Notes: a model not told the origin generated them from the letters alone. Numbered from the stretch's first letter, positions 38,610-48,997 are shown. The stretch: DNA of 64,000 bases from Bradyrhizobium sp. CB2312 (GCF_029714425.1 NZ_CP121668.1:7957501-8021500); one strand, 5' to 3'. Made by a program: numbers and translations.

Positions 38610-39735
38610 TGGGAGATCTCCCTCATCCCATCGAGGAAGATAATGGACATTTGCTGGGCCGCAACGCAAGCACATCAGATCGCGTGAGGCTTTGTGACTG
38701 CAGGTGAGCCGATTTTCACGGCGGTGCAAATTGCGGCAGCTCGCTTAATCGGCCTGCTTTTGCTTTTCTCGTCGCCCCTCTCTGGCTTAACTGACAAGCT
38801 TGGCGAAGCCCAGAGCCCAATGCGACGCCCTGCGATTACGCAAGGCATGCTGGGACTTCTATTGCGCGCCGGACTGGCTGACCGGCTGCGGCTGGCCAAT
38901 GTGTTCGGACGGCGCCAGTTCGGTTGCCGATCTCATCAGGTTCAATTGCGGTCAGAGGATTTGCCGCTTATCGCGCCTGCCGCGTCCAACCAAGCCCGAG
39001 CGCTTCGCATCTTGCACTGCAGAGGGACGTCGCGATCAATTGTTGGGATGAAGTATATCCTCGCGTCAAAAACCAGCGTCAGCCCTGTGTTTGGCGCCGA
39101 AATCGCGCCAAGATCTGACGCCACGATCAGTGACCCGTGACTTGCCCCCTAGCCGGTCGGCTCGCGATCGTGAAGCGATTTCATGGTTACGGATGTGTGG
39201 CGAATAATTCATCGCACGTATTGGCAGCACACGATTTTGAGCGATCCTCCTTTGGCAATGCCCGCTTACAGGCGGATGATCTCAGTAGCGACTTGCGCTT
39301 TGGACATATAAGCCTGTCGTAGCCGAAGGCCCAAGCACGGGAACGCGAACGTCGTGTGAAAATTCATCGGAGGCGCTGCCGTAATGCAGGATTTGAGCGC
39401 GGGAGCGGGGCTCGTCGCATTAATCGATATTGCCATTTTGTTACAGTCTCCGCCCAGAGCGATCACATGCAGCCGGAGCGCGGCATATTCCGCGGCCACA
39501 TTGTAAGCCATTACTGCAACTGAGCATGAGCCATGAGCCAGATGGCGTCGCCGAACGTGCGGTCGCATCAGCGAGCTGGGCGCGAACCCTTTGGAGGGAG
39601 TGAGCTAGCAAACCAGCCCGCCGCGGCCCGCATGTGAAAACTCAAATCTGACGGCGAGGCGCCTCGTTCAGCGAAGAGAAGCGACTAGGCAGTTCAGACT
39701 TTCTGCTGTGTTTGTCGAATCGGAAAGGGAGCCAC
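38610..39735. other. 1.1-kb stretch without an identifiable gene
   Basis: Frames on both strands are short and overlapping, with no family signature and no good ribosome site. A plus frame at 38800-39050 (CDALRLRKACWDFYCAPDW) looks partly protein-like and may be a decayed gene. Confidence 0.35.
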
Positions 39736-39939
39736 ATGAATCATCTCGGCAGCAGCCAACGTCGCACAACATCTGTAATGACGGCCGAACAGTACGAGCT
39801 GGACCGCTGCAGGCAGGAAATTGCGCGCCTCAAACAGCTGGTTGCACGACTTTCTGAAATTGCTTTGCGCCACGTCGTAGAAAGCGTGCAAAGCAGTCAG
39901 AATGGCTCGGAACGTCTGAGCGAGCCGCCAAAGTCATAA
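39736..39939 (+). CDS. Small protein of unknown function with coiled-coil segment
   Basis: A 67-residue protein, MNHLGSSQRRTTSVMTAEQY then LDRCRQEIARLKQLVARLSEIALRH. The central heptad-like Leu spacing suggests a coiled coil. AAAGGGAG just upstream of ATG 39736 is a good ribosome site. It lies 240 bp from the IS630 element. Function unknown. Confidence 0.55.
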   Translation: MNHLGSSQRRTTSVMTAEQYELDRCRQEIARLKQLVARLSEIALRHVVESVQSSQNGSERLSEPPKS

Positions 39940-40182
39940 TACGAAAAGCGAACCCGCGCTTGGCTGCTCTCTGCAGAGTGGAGCGGCTCCGTCTCGCTCC
40001 ACTTGAGCGGCAGAGCCGATCAACCGACATCAAGTGCTCGAGTGTGAGGCAGTTATTTAGGACGCAAAGGAGCAGTTTCGGATCGCGTTCGAGAGCTCTT
40101 TCAGGATGTTTGAGGATTTCAGCGCCAACTGATCGGATTCGACTGCTTCTGAGCGCAGTCGCTTGCGGATCTGGCTACGGGC

Positions 40183-41371
40183 TAGTCATCTGGAACGCAA
40201 GTTCGTCACATTAGTTGATAGCTCGAATCTCTACAGAGGAGAGAGCTTGTGGCGAATGCAGGTGAGCGAGGCCGGCCGATCGCGCCGTTGGTGCTTAGTC
40301 CGCCGGAGCGGGCGTACTTGGAGAGACAAGTTCGTCGTCATCGCGTTGCCCGATCGCTATCTGAGCGCTGCCGCGCGATCCTGCGGTGTGCGGATGGCTT
40401 GCCAAGCAAGTCTGTGGCTGTCGAACTCGGCCTCCACGAACACACCGTTGGCAAGTGGCGCCGCCGATTTTTGAAGGATCGCTGTGATGGCCTGCTTGAC
40501 GAGGCCCGCCCGGGCCGCCCTCGAACCATCAACGACGATCAGGTTGCTGAGGTAATTGAGCGGACATTGCGTACAACGCCACCCGACGCGACGCACTGGT
40601 CGATCCGCTCAATGGCTGCGGAAACTGGCTTTTCCCACACCACGATCCGCCGAATGTGGACGGCGTTCGGCCTGCAGCCGCACCGCAGCCAGACATTCAA
40701 GCTGTCGAGCGACCCGCTGTTCGTCGACAAGGTCCGCGATATCGTCGGCCTTTACCTGTCCCCACCGAACCGAGCCCTTGTCCTCAGTGTCGATGAGAAA
40801 AGCCAGATCCAGGCCCTGGATCGCGAGCAGCCGGTCCTGCCGATGATGCCGGGCGTACCGGAACGGCGCACGCACAGCTATGTGCGGCATGGTACGACCT
40901 CGCTGTTTGCCGCGCTCGATGTCGCCTCTGGATTCGTCATCGGCAAATGCTACAAGCGCCACCGGGCAGTCGAGTTCTTGAAGTTCCTCAAAGAGATCGA
41001 CGCTCAAGTCCCTGAAGGGATCGATGTCCATATCGTCATGGACAACTACGCCACTCACAAAACACCCAAGATCAAAGCGTGGCTCGCCCGTCGGCCGCAT
41101 TATCATGTCCACTTCACGCCGACTTCCGCGTCATGGATCAATCAGATCGAACGCTGGTTCGCTAAGCTCACCCGAAAGCAGATCCAGCGAGGTGTTCACA
41201 CCTCCGTCAGGCAGCTCGAGGCCGACATCCGTACCTTCATCGACCTGCACAACAAAAATCCCAAGCCCTTCAAATGGACCAAGTCCGCAGACCAGATTTT
41301 GGCTTCCGTCAAACGCTTCTGCCACAAAGCCCAGCAGACTTTATGTGGCGAACTTTAGATTCACGTGACTA
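40183..41371 (+). mobile_element. IS630-family insertion sequence
   Basis: The ends are imperfect inverted repeats: both begin CTAGTCA and, after about ten unlike bases, share AAGTTCG(T/C)CACAT. The TA at each outer end is the expected IS630 target duplication. The right end coincides with the stop codon TAG of panC, so the element inserted exactly at the end of that gene. Confidence 0.82.
40249..41358 (+). CDS. IS630-family transposase
   Basis: A 369-residue transposase. The N-terminal helix-turn-helix part (residues 20-80, SVAVELGLHEHTVGKWRRRF) is followed by a DDE domain: LVLSVDEKSQIQALDR with the first Asp, VHIVMDNYATHKTPK with the second, and HFTPTSASWINQIERWFAKL with the final Glu. It starts with GTG 40249, with GAGGAGAG upstream. 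It is intact, so the element may still move. Confidence 0.9.
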   Translation: MANAGERGRPIAPLVLSPPERAYLERQVRRHRVARSLSERCRAILRCADGLPSKSVAVELGLHEHTVGKWRRRFLKDRCDGLLDEARPGRPRTINDDQVAEVIERTLRTTPPDATHWSIRSMAAETGFSHTTIRRMWTAFGLQPHRSQTFKLSSDPLFVDKVRDIVGLYLSPPNRALVLSVDEKSQIQALDREQPVLPMMPGVPERRTHSYVRHGTTSLFAALDVASGFVIGKCYKRHRAVEFLKFLKEIDAQVPEGIDVHIVMDNYATHKTPKIKAWLARRPHYHVHFTPTSASWINQIERWFAKLTRKQIQRGVHTSVRQLEADIRTFIDLHNKNPKPFKWTKSADQILASVKRFCHKAQQTLCGEL

Positions 41372-42208
41372 GCTCAGAACTACATTGTCGATCAACCGAG
41401 TCGAGCCGACGTACGCTGCGACACAGAGCACCGCCGGATAGCGCAGCGGGCTCTCGGCAATCCTGAGAGTCCCAGCGTCGACAAGCTCAAGGTACTGCAA
41501 TCGATCGATCAATTCCAAATGCTTTGTTGCAAGCGCAATCAGCGTTGCCGCGTCGCGCTCCCCTGAGGCAAACTCTTGCGCTGCGGCGAACAAGCCACGG
41601 CTGATCGCAAGGCTCCGACCGCGTTCTTCCGGGCTGAGATAACGGTTTCGACTGCTCATTGCCAGCCCGTCCGGCTCCCGCACAGTTGGCACGGTGACAA
41701 TCTCGATCGGAAGGTTCAGATCAATCGTCATGCGGCGTATCACAGCGCATTGCTGAAAATCCTTCTGTCCAAAGTACGCGAGGTCCGGCTGCACCATGTT
41801 CAATAGTTTGCAGACGACAGTCGCTACACCACGAAAATGTCCGGGCCTGAAACCTCCGCAGAGCGGTTTTGCGAGTTCGCCCGGCTCGACAAAGGTCTCG
41901 AACGGAGCCGGATAGATCTCCTCTGCACCTGGCGCGAAGATGATGGAGGCGCCGGCATTACGGCACAAGGCTTCATCGCGCGCGAAGTCGCGAGGGTACC
42001 TGCTGAGATCCTCATTTGGGCCGAACTGAGTGGGGTTGACGAAGATGCTAACGACAGTGACGTCGCAGTGTCCACGGCTGGCCGAGATCAGGGACACGTG
42101 GCCATCGTGCAGGTATCCCATTGTCGGAACGAACCCAATGCGCTTACCGGCGTCGCGGACGTCTGCAAGGGCCCGACGCAGCTCAACGAGCTTCGTAATT
42201 ACTTGCAT
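41369..42208 (-). CDS. panC: Pantothenate synthetase
   Basis: A 279-residue cytoplasmic enzyme that joins pantoate and beta-alanine using ATP, the last step of pantothenate synthesis. Motifs: VPTMGYLHDGHVSLI (ATP-binding HIGH-like), FVNPTQFGPNEDLSRYPR, YFGQKDFQQCAVIRRM and MSSRNRYLSPEER (KMSKS-like). AAGG precedes ATG 42208, 13 bp after the panB stop, so the two form an operon. The stop codon overlaps the terminal bases of the IS630 insertion. The length (279) is normal for the family. Confidence 0.95.
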   Translation of the reverse strand: MQVITKLVELRRALADVRDAGKRIGFVPTMGYLHDGHVSLISASRGHCDVTVVSIFVNPTQFGPNEDLSRYPRDFARDEALCRNAGASIIFAPGAEEIYPAPFETFVEPGELAKPLCGGFRPGHFRGVATVVCKLLNMVQPDLAYFGQKDFQQCAVIRRMTIDLNLPIEIVTVPTVREPDGLAMSSRNRYLSPEERGRSLAISRGLFAAAQEFASGERDAATLIALATKHLELIDRLQYLELVDAGTLRIAESPLRYPAVLCVAAYVGSTRLIDNVVLS

Positions 42209-42221
42209 TCTTTACCTTGCT

Positions 42222-43094
42222 TCAGATTGAATTGGAGGGCACCCAATTGGCGATGGCATCGCGAAGCTGATCAGGAAGCCGATAACACTCCTCTGAGCCC
42301 GGGAATGCACCTTTGCGAATATCGGCAGCCCAGCGCGACAGCGCCTCCTGGAACAGCTGGAATCCATTTGTATAGGCACGAACGAATTTGGGACGGTGGC
42401 CTTCGGTTAGCCCCAAAACATCATGGAACACGAGCACTTGGCCCGAGCAATCGGGTCCTGCTCCGATTCCGATGGTGGGTATCGTGAGAAATTCGGTCGC
42501 TCGCGCCGCGAGCTCGGCAGGGATCCCCTCCAGGACCAAAGCGAAACAGCCGGCTTCCTGCAGACGGTGCGCGTCGTCGAGCAGCCGCAAGGCGGTATCC
42601 GCTGTCCTTCCCTGCACCCTGAAGCCACCCATGACGTTGACGCTCTGCGGGGTCAGACCGAGATGTCCCATCACAGGAATTTCGCAATCGACCAAGGCGC
42701 GTACCATCTCGACGCGTTTGGCACCACCCTCGAGTTTTACAGCATCGGCGCCACGCTGCAGAAAACCTCCTGCATTGCGAATCGTATCCTCAGAACCGAC
42801 ATGAAAGCTCAGAAAGGGCATGTCGGCCACAAGCAGGGCATGAGGCCTCGTGCGCGCAACAGCCTCCAGGTGATGATTCATCATGGCCACGCTGACGGGC
42901 AGCGTGTTGTCGAATCCCAGACAGACGTTTCCAACGCTATCGCCGACCAGGATGATATCGACAATGGGATCCGCGATGCGCGCCGCAACCGCATCGTAGG
43001 CGGTGGTCATCACGACACGACGTCCTTCATCCTTCCACTGCTGCAGTGCCGGAATCGTGACACATTCTAGAGGCTGCCCTGAACTGTGGCTCAT
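42222..43094 (-). CDS. panB: 3-methyl-2-oxobutanoate hydroxymethyltransferase
   Basis: A 290-residue TIM-barrel enzyme making ketopantoate from alpha-ketoisovalerate and methylene-tetrahydrofolate. Family motifs are clear: VVMTTAYDAVAARIAD, ILVGDSVGNV with metal-binding Asp, PVMGHLGLTPQS, and TIGIGAGPDCSGQVLVFHD. GGGGAG ten bases upstream supports ATG 43094; six further in-frame codons upstream begin with GTG. It forms an operon with panC. panD lies in the bio operon nearby, so all steps except ketopantoate reductase are in the window. Confidence 0.95.
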   Translation of the reverse strand: MSHSSGQPLECVTIPALQQWKDEGRRVVMTTAYDAVAARIADPIVDIILVGDSVGNVCLGFDNTLPVSVAMMNHHLEAVARTRPHALLVADMPFLSFHVGSEDTIRNAGGFLQRGADAVKLEGGAKRVEMVRALVDCEIPVMGHLGLTPQSVNVMGGFRVQGRTADTALRLLDDAHRLQEAGCFALVLEGIPAELAARATEFLTIPTIGIGAGPDCSGQVLVFHDVLGLTEGHRPKFVRAYTNGFQLFQEALSRWAADIRKGAFPGSEECYRLPDQLRDAIANWVPSNSI

Positions 43095-43464
43095 ATTGAA
43101 TCCGCTCCCCACACACCGTCGGCGCTTCCTAGAGAAGGCGGGAGAAACCTGTCAATGGCATGGAGGATGGAGATCCCAGTTCTCTAAAACTGGAGAACAG
43201 CGCAAAAACAGTCCAATGGTCGCGCAACCATGAGCCAAGACCTTCCTCATCACGATTTCACCACCCGATGGCTCGTCTTCCCCTACAGTTTCAGCGACTA
43301 TGCCGGCCGGAGCCTCTATCGAGGCGCGGCGCTCGCGACGAGCCACCATCTGCACGCGTTTCTGGGCTGATTGCAGTCTCTCCAAACGGTGACGGCTCGA
43401 CCGGACCCAGCTGGAGATGCGCGCAGTGGGCACTCCGTTTTGGGGGCCCACCTCCGTGCCTGCC
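43095..43464. other. Upstream region of panB
   Basis: Contains the presumed panBC promoter. A minus frame at 43152-43451 shows no convincing family or start. No BioR-type box was found here, unlike at bioB. Confidence 0.4.
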
Positions 43465-43674
43465 CTAGGGGTACTCGTGAGGCTCCTGCTTCGGCGCCAG
43501 CGCGCCGAGCAAAGCGAACGGATGGCAGGCCAGGAACGTCCAAAGCTGACAGGCCGCTGTGAACGCAGCGAGAGTCGCGGTCGGGTAGACGTCGTCGCGA
43601 AGGCGCTCAGACCGAGCCAACCTGCCGGCCCTGTAGGCCCTGAAGTCGATTATTTTTGCCGATGCGTCTGTCAC
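43465..43674 (-). CDS. Possible small protein of unknown function
   Basis: A 69-residue frame beginning with GTG (VTDASAKIIDFRAYRAGRLA). A short IIDFRAYRA-like start is seen in some small rhizobial proteins, followed here by a hydrophobic segment (TAACQLWTFLACHPFALLG). The ribosome site is weak (GGAA), so it may not be expressed. Confidence 0.35.
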   Translation of the reverse strand: MTDASAKIIDFRAYRAGRLARSERLRDDVYPTATLAAFTAACQLWTFLACHPFALLGALAPKQEPHEYP

Positions 43675-43755
43675 TTGATTTCCACGCGCTCCATAGGGCC
43701 ACTCGAATTCGCAACAAGTCCGACCAGGGCGGTACCGGCACAGCTCGGCCCAGTC

Positions 43756-43941
43756 CTAAGCCACTCGCAACCATCGAAGCCATTTCTGATCGGCCTCCCG
43801 TCGCGCCTTGAAGCGGTTGACGCATTTCTTGGAGCAGAGGGCCGTTCGCCACCAATAATGGCGGATCAGCCCAAACTTTCCGCCGCATATCGCGCAGCAT
43901 ACGGCTGAATAGTCGAGGGAATTACGGGAGCCAACGTGCAT
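43756..43941 (-). CDS. Small zinc-ribbon-like protein
   Basis: A 61-residue protein with two CxxC-type pairs (CCAICGGKFG and ALCSKKCVNRF) enclosing a WW motif, ending in a basic helix (KARREADQKWLRWLRVA). It resembles a short rhizobial protein family with C-x2-C...C-x3-C and RHxWW. AGGAGGCGAGAA just before ATG is an excellent ribosome site. Probably binds zinc; function unknown. Confidence 0.65.
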   Translation of the reverse strand: MHVGSRNSLDYSAVCCAICGGKFGLIRHYWWRTALCSKKCVNRFKARREADQKWLRWLRVA

Positions 43942-44371
43942 TTCTCGCCTCCTGTCGACATTTACTTGGGAAGCCCCCGCTGCCCCTCACGGCAGCACCA
44001 CGCACGCACCAACGGTGCGGCCGCCCGGCGGTCCGTCTTCCTGGTCTTGCAGCCATCAAGTTACTGCTGTGCGGCTGCCTCGCGAAGCGGTACTTCCGCA
44101 GAATGCCTCCCCGAGAATTTCCCCAAAGATAATGGATCTCTCTATCGTGATTGAGACAATTCACCCGGAATTTCAGCTAAATGCTGCGCTTTCATAGCCA
44201 GTCCGCAGGATTGCTGCGCCAGTTGGGTCAGGAGCGATTAAAGCAAGTGCTCAAAGCACGATTAGCCTGCTAGCCGTGGGCACAGCATCCTCCTTGCAAT
44301 TCAAACGGCAGCAATACGGACACGCCGTGCAAGATCCTGGCACTGCAGACGATTGCAAACTTTATGGCACC
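43942..44371. other. Gap downstream of bioA
   Basis: No gene or RNA recognised. No clear hairpin with T-tract was found after the bioA stop. Confidence 0.4.
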
Positions 44372-45637
44372 TCACATCAGCAAGTCCGCAGCGTCCCGGA
44401 TCGCAGCATAGATTTCATCAAGATCGGCCGCCGTAACGCAGTAAGGAGGCATCACGTAGATCGTGTTACCGAGTGGGCGTAACAGCAGATTCCGCGCTTG
44501 GAAGAAAGCCAAAAGCTTCGGCCCGATGTCCGCCAGATAGCCGGCATCGCTCGTGTTGAGTTCGAGCGCTGTGACTGTTCCTGTGCGTCGGACGTTTGCG
44601 AACCGTGAATCGGCGCAAAATGGCGCGAGTGCCTGTTCTTGCATCCTGGCCAAGGATGCCACTCGCCTGCGATATTCCTGTTGCTGCCACAGGTCCAGAT
44701 TGGCCTTGGCAGCGGCGCAGGCCACTGGATTGGCCGTATATGAGCTCGAATGGAAAAACGTACGCGTGCGATCTTCAGAATAATGCGCATCGAAAATATC
44801 GGCACGACAGAGTGTGACGGCGAGCGGCAGCGCCCCAGCCGTGAGGCCTTTCGAATAGCAGGCAATATCGGGCGTGACATCGGCCTGCTCACACGCAAAC
44901 AAGGTACCCGTCCGCCCCCAGCCGGTCATGACCTCGTCCGCAATGAACAGGACGTCGAAGGCTTCGCAGATTCGCTTCATCTCTCTTAGCACCGAGGGAG
45001 AATACATCAGCATTCCACCGGCACCCAATATCAGGGGCTCCACGATAAAGGCTGCCGGATGTGCGTTTCGACACGCGTTTTCAAGCGCATCGAGCGCTAT
45101 TTGCTCACGATCTCTTGCCGGGAACGGAATCGAGGTCACCTCGAACATGAGCGCCCCGTAAGCCGCATTGAAGACGCCTCGGCTACCCACCGACATCGCC
45201 CCGATCGTGTCGCCATGGTACGAGTGCTGCATCACCACAATTTGGGTTCGCTGTCTTCCGGTATTGTGCCAGTAGCCGAGCGCCATTTTCAGCGCGACTT
45301 CGACGCTGGTTGATCCACTATCGGAGAAGAACACATGCTCGAGCGCCGGGGGGGTGACCTTCAATAGTTCCCTCGCAACTTGCTCAGCCGGGTCGTGAGT
45401 GTATCCGGCGAAGATGACCTGGTTGAGCTTGCCTGCCTGTTCTCGGATCGCGTTCACGATGCATGGATGGCAATGGCCGTGGGTCACGACCCACCAGGAG
45501 GAGATTGCATCGATAAGGCGTCGGCCATCTTCGGTGTAGAGATAGGCCCCCTCTCCCCGCAGCACCTTCGTCATGTCCCGCTGTAGAGCATGCTGCGTGA
45601 ACGGGTGCCAGATCGGCGACCTCTTGGCTATCGTCAT
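44372..45637 (-). CDS. bioA: Adenosylmethionine-8-amino-7-oxononanoate aminotransferase
   Basis: A 421-residue PLP enzyme converting KAPA to DAPA in biotin synthesis, using S-adenosylmethionine as amino donor. Motifs: IWHPFTQHA at the start, [29 protein letters not shown] (PLP phosphate site), [14 protein letters not shown] (Asp) and CYSKGLTAG with the PLP-binding Lys. Its ATG overlaps the bioD stop (ATGA). Last gene of bioB-panD-bioF-bioD-bioA. Confidence 0.96.
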   Translation of the reverse strand: MTIAKRSPIWHPFTQHALQRDMTKVLRGEGAYLYTEDGRRLIDAISSWWVVTHGHCHPCIVNAIREQAGKLNQVIFAGYTHDPAEQVARELLKVTPPALEHVFFSDSGSTSVEVALKMALGYWHNTGRQRTQIVVMQHSYHGDTIGAMSVGSRGVFNAAYGALMFEVTSIPFPARDREQIALDALENACRNAHPAAFIVEPLILGAGGMLMYSPSVLREMKRICEAFDVLFIADEVMTGWGRTGTLFACEQADVTPDIACYSKGLTAGALPLAVTLCRADIFDAHYSEDRTRTFFHSSSYTANPVACAAAKANLDLWQQQEYRRRVASLARMQEQALAPFCADSRFANVRRTGTVTALELNTSDAGYLADIGPKLLAFFQARNLLLRPLGNTIYVMPPYCVTAADLDEIYAAIRDAADLLM

Positions 45638-46272
45638 AGGTTCAGGAAATCACTGCCAAGAAAGGAGTCTTTGAAAGCGGCCTGCAGCCTTTCGTCCGTG
45701 AGGGGAACAAGCCACGGGAGCCGTCCCAACCAACGCACTCTCCCGATCTCGCAAATCGCGCTTTCAGTTTCGGCGTTTCTTTCGCCAATGAACGCAATTC
45801 CAAGGATTCGAATCTGACGCTTCCGCAGAGCCTCTATGGAGAGCAGGGAGTGATTGATTGTGCCCAGTCCCGTCCTGGCGCAAAGCACGACGGGAAGCTG
45901 CCAGCGTTCGAAGATGTCAATGTAAAGAGTGTGCGCTGTCAGCGGCACCATGAGTCCGCCGGCACCCTCAATCACGAGCTGCCGCTCACCGCTGTCCGGC
46001 AGTCCAAGCGTCTCTGTGTCTATGCGAACGCCATCGATCTCCGCGGCGTAATGGGGCGAGGCAGGCGTCCGAAGTCGATAGAGCTCCGGGACAATGCGAT
46101 CGGACGAGAGGCAGCCGAGGCGGCGGACGCACTCGGAGTCGGTCTCTTGTTCGAGCCCGGCCTGGACCGGCTTCCAGTAATTCGCGCCTAGAAGGCCGGC
46201 GAGCCCTGCGGAAAATACCGTTTTGCCGACTCCGGTGTCCGTACCAGCCACGACGATCCGCTTATTCATCAA
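45634..46272 (-). CDS. bioD: Dethiobiotin synthetase
   Basis: A 212-residue ATPase that closes the ureido ring of dethiobiotin from DAPA and CO2. The P-loop is [16 protein letters not shown] near the start; KPVQAG and [13 protein letters not shown] are the other family motifs. It overlaps bioF upstream and bioA downstream by ATGA at both junctions. Confidence 0.95.
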   Translation of the reverse strand: MMNKRIVVAGTDTGVGKTVFSAGLAGLLGANYWKPVQAGLEQETDSECVRRLGCLSSDRIVPELYRLRTPASPHYAAEIDGVRIDTETLGLPDSGERQLVIEGAGGLMVPLTAHTLYIDIFERWQLPVVLCARTGLGTINHSLLSIEALRKRQIRILGIAFIGERNAETESAICEIGRVRWLGRLPWLVPLTDERLQAAFKDSFLGSDFLNL

Positions 46273-47420
46273 AACGAGCCCCTCGTCACCTCAACAAGCG
46301 CATCGAGCATTGCGCGCACGTCCGCCTCCCCAACATTGAGTGTCAACGAAATCCGCAAACGGGCGGTGCCTGGTGGGACGGTTGGCGGCCGAATTCCGCG
46401 GATGTCGAAGCCGCGCCCCTGCAGAGCAGAGGCTAGTCGCATTGCACGAGCATTGTCACCCACTATGTACGGCACGATCTGAGAGGTCGACGGCGTGTGC
46501 AAACCAAGGGAGGTGATCTGCCGATGCGCGAACGAAACAAGGTCGGCCAGCCGTTGCTGCCGCTCCGGCTCCTCCCGCAGCATGAGGAGTGCCTCTCGAA
46601 CGGCAACGGCCATCAATGGTGATGGGGCCGTGGCAAAGATAAACGGACGGCAGCGATTGACCATGAAATCGCGCAGGATGCCGGAGGCTGTAACAAGTGC
46701 ACCCGCCGCACCGAGCGCTTTGCCGCAAGTATGAACGACGATGAGATTGTCGCGCCTCTCATAAGGGGCCGTGAGCCCTCGTCCCTGAAGCCCGTAAGCT
46801 CCTGTGGCATGAGCCTCATCCACGATCAGAAATGCGTCATGGCGATCGGCGATTGCCACCAACTCTTCGAGTGGAGCGAAGTCGCCATCCATACTGTAGA
46901 GACTTTCGGCCACAATCCAGACGCGGCCCGCTCCACCTTTGGTTCGCCAATCGCGAATTGCATCTTCGATTGACTGGGGATCATTGTGCGCGTGAATTCG
47001 GCAGTCTGCGCGGCCGGCTCGCGCCCCCTCGTGAATACTGGCATGCACGAGCGAGTCGAGAACGAGCAGATCGCCGCGCTGCGGCAGCGTTGTCAGGAGA
47101 GCAAAATTTGCGATATAGCCGCCTCCAAAGAAAAGCGCTGCCTCCGCGCCAAAGAACTGAGCCGCCTCCGCTTCGAGCCGTTCATGCTCCTCGCAATTGC
47201 CGCGCAGAAGCCGCGACCCGCCGGCTCCAACCGGAGCGCCCGCCTCGAGCGCGGCGACTATCGCCTTTTTGATGCGGGGGGCGCTCCCGAGCGCCAGATA
47301 GTCGTTTGATGCGAAATCGATCCCCACGCGCGGCTTGAGGCAGCGCAGCCGTTTATCTTCGTTCAAGGCATCCAACGCTGCGACGTAGGGACTAAGTCTA
47401 GCTGCTTGCATTGACCGCAT
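46269..47420 (-). CDS. bioF: 8-amino-7-oxononanoate synthase
   Basis: A 383-residue PLP enzyme joining pimeloyl thioester and alanine to KAPA. It has [46 protein letters not shown] and [14 protein letters not shown] with the cofactor Lys. GGGAG precedes ATG 47420; a Met three codons later is an alternative. It starts 76 bp after panD. Codon usage and spacing fit an operon with its neighbours. Confidence 0.95.
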   Translation of the reverse strand: MRSMQAARLSPYVAALDALNEDKRLRCLKPRVGIDFASNDYLALGSAPRIKKAIVAALEAGAPVGAGGSRLLRGNCEEHERLEAEAAQFFGAEAALFFGGGYIANFALLTTLPQRGDLLVLDSLVHASIHEGARAGRADCRIHAHNDPQSIEDAIRDWRTKGGAGRVWIVAESLYSMDGDFAPLEELVAIADRHDAFLIVDEAHATGAYGLQGRGLTAPYERRDNLIVVHTCGKALGAAGALVTASGILRDFMVNRCRPFIFATAPSPLMAVAVREALLMLREEPERQQRLADLVSFAHRQITSLGLHTPSTSQIVPYIVGDNARAMRLASALQGRGFDIRGIRPPTVPPGTARLRISLTLNVGEADVRAMLDALVEVTRGSF

Positions 47421-47496
47421 TCATCGCTCCCAGGATCGCATCAAATCACGCAAAAGATCCGTTGACGGTTGAAGAAGGATGGACGGCCCTTGAGGC

Positions 47497-47850
47497 TCAA
47501 CTTGCCAGGATGCGATTGTCTTGGTCCACACGCACAATGCGTGGCTTGAATATCTTTGCTTCGGCCTCGTCGAATGAGGCATATGCAACGATAATGATCT
47601 TGTCTCCGGGCATTGCGAGTCGGGCGGCCGCACCGTTCAGGCTTATCGTGCCAGACCTCGGCGGCGCCTCGATCACGTAGGTGGCAAAGCGCGTCCCTGT
47701 TTCGACATTGTAAATTTCGACTCGCTCGTTGATCAGCATTCCCGCCGCCTCCAGGAGCGTACGATCTATCGAGATCGAGCCTTCGTAGTGCAAATCAGCT
47801 TCGGTTACTGAGGCGCGATGGATTTTACCCTTCATCAAAGCTATCTGCAT
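47497..47850 (-). CDS. panD: Aspartate 1-decarboxylase (pyruvoyl-dependent)
   Basis: A 117-residue proenzyme making beta-alanine for pantothenate. [20 protein letters not shown] gives the Gly24-Ser25 self-cleavage site that creates the pyruvoyl group, and later residues include [15 protein letters not shown] and [10 protein letters not shown]. It overlaps the end of bioB by ten bases and is followed by bioF, so a pantothenate gene is embedded in the biotin operon and should be under BioR control. Confidence 0.94.
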   Translation of the reverse strand: MQIALMKGKIHRASVTEADLHYEGSISIDRTLLEAAGMLINERVEIYNVETGTRFATYVIEAPPRSGTISLNGAAARLAMPGDKIIIVAYASFDEAEAKIFKPRIVRVDQDNRILAS

Positions 47851-48896
47851 TGTTCACCTAGGCGGGATGTAGGGGCAACATATTGCGCGCACTGCTTCCC
47901 TCCGGCGAGCCCGGACGTGATGCCGAGCCGGGCCAGCAGATCCGCATCACGATCAACTTTCGGGTTTTTGGTGGTCAAGAGCACGTCGCCGATGAAGATC
48001 GAATTTGCTCCGCCCAAGAAGCAAAGCGCCTGCAATTCATCGCTCATGTATTGCCGCCCGGCGGACAAGCGAACCACACTCCTTGGCATCATGATCCGCG
48101 CGGTCGCCACCAGGCGGACCAGCGCGATCGGATCGGGAGGCTCCGCGTGGTCTTCCACCGGCACGCCTTCGATCTTGTTCCACACGTTGATCGGCACGCT
48201 TTCGGGATGGTTAGGAAGATTGGCGAGCAGCACGAGCATACCTAGGCGGTCCTCGATGTGCTCGCCCATGCCGATAATCCCGCCGCAGCAGATCTTGATG
48301 CCGGCATCGCGCACATGCGCCAGCGTATCGATGCGGTCCTGCAGGCTACGGGTCGTGATGATCTTGCTGTAAAACTGGGGTGATGAGTCAACGTTGTGAT
48401 TGTAGAAGTCAAGGCCAGCCTCGGCGAGGCGCGCGGCTTGGTTCGCTGTCAGCATGCCGAGCGTGACGCACGTTTCCATGCCGAGTCGCTTGACCGCGTT
48501 GACCATGTCGCAAACGGAATCGAGATCGCGATCTTTTGGCGTGCGCCAGGCCGCGGCCATGCAGAAGCGCGTCGCGCCCGCATCCTTCGCGCGCCGCGCG
48601 CTCGCAACCACATCGGCGCAATGCATCAGACGGGTGGCCTCCAGGCCGGTCTCGTAATGCGCGCTTTGCGAGCAGTAGCCGCAGTCTTCCGGACAGCCGC
48701 CGGTCTTGATGCTGAGCAGGCTCGCGGTTTCGACGTGGTTTGGATCGAAGTTCTTGCGATGAGCGCGCTGCGCCTGAAACACCAGGTCGGCAAAAGGCAG
48801 GTCGTAGAGCGCCTTCACCCGTTCGACGTTCCAATGATGACGTACCCGCGCCCCTTTGCTTGCTTCCTTCCGGTGGACTTGCGCAGCAGCATCCAT
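47841..48896 (-). CDS. bioB: Biotin synthase
   Basis: A 351-residue radical SAM enzyme inserting sulfur into dethiobiotin. [15 protein letters not shown] holds the CxxxCxxC cluster motif. [15 protein letters not shown] and [13 protein letters not shown] are conserved active-site regions, the latter carrying the Arg ligand of the second cluster. I set the start at ATG 48896 ([10 protein letters not shown]), with GAGCGGG upstream; starting at 48929 would put a BioR box inside the coding sequence. First gene of the bio-pan operon, divergent from bioR. Confidence 0.95.
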   Translation of the reverse strand: MDAAAQVHRKEASKGARVRHHWNVERVKALYDLPFADLVFQAQRAHRKNFDPNHVETASLLSIKTGGCPEDCGYCSQSAHYETGLEATRLMHCADVVASARRAKDAGATRFCMAAAWRTPKDRDLDSVCDMVNAVKRLGMETCVTLGMLTANQAARLAEAGLDFYNHNVDSSPQFYSKIITTRSLQDRIDTLAHVRDAGIKICCGGIIGMGEHIEDRLGMLVLLANLPNHPESVPINVWNKIEGVPVEDHAEPPDPIALVRLVATARIMMPRSVVRLSAGRQYMSDELQALCFLGGANSIFIGDVLLTTKNPKVDRDADLLARLGITSGLAGGKQCAQYVAPTSRLGEQCR

Positions 48897-48913
48897 AATC
48901 CAATCCCGCTCAA

Positions 48914-48923
48914 TTGTAGATAA
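48914..48923. promoter_or_regulatory. BioR-type box 1 (bioB side)
   Basis: TTGTAGATAA, the complement of TTATCTACAA, closely matches the known BioR consensus TTATCTATAA. It lies 18 bp upstream of the chosen bioB start and would block transcription of the bio-pan operon. Confidence 0.75.
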
Positions 48924-48932
48924 TCGCATGAA

Positions 48933-48942
48933 TTATCTATAG
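48933..48942. promoter_or_regulatory. BioR-type box 2 (bioB side)
   Basis: TTATCTATAG differs from the TTATCTATAA consensus at the last base. Ten bases from box 1, so cooperative binding at the bioB promoter is likely. Confidence 0.78.
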
Positions 48943-48997
48943 TCATCGCTCTCGAAGAGATGCTAATCGAGCTGCCTCGCAAATGCACCGGTTATTG

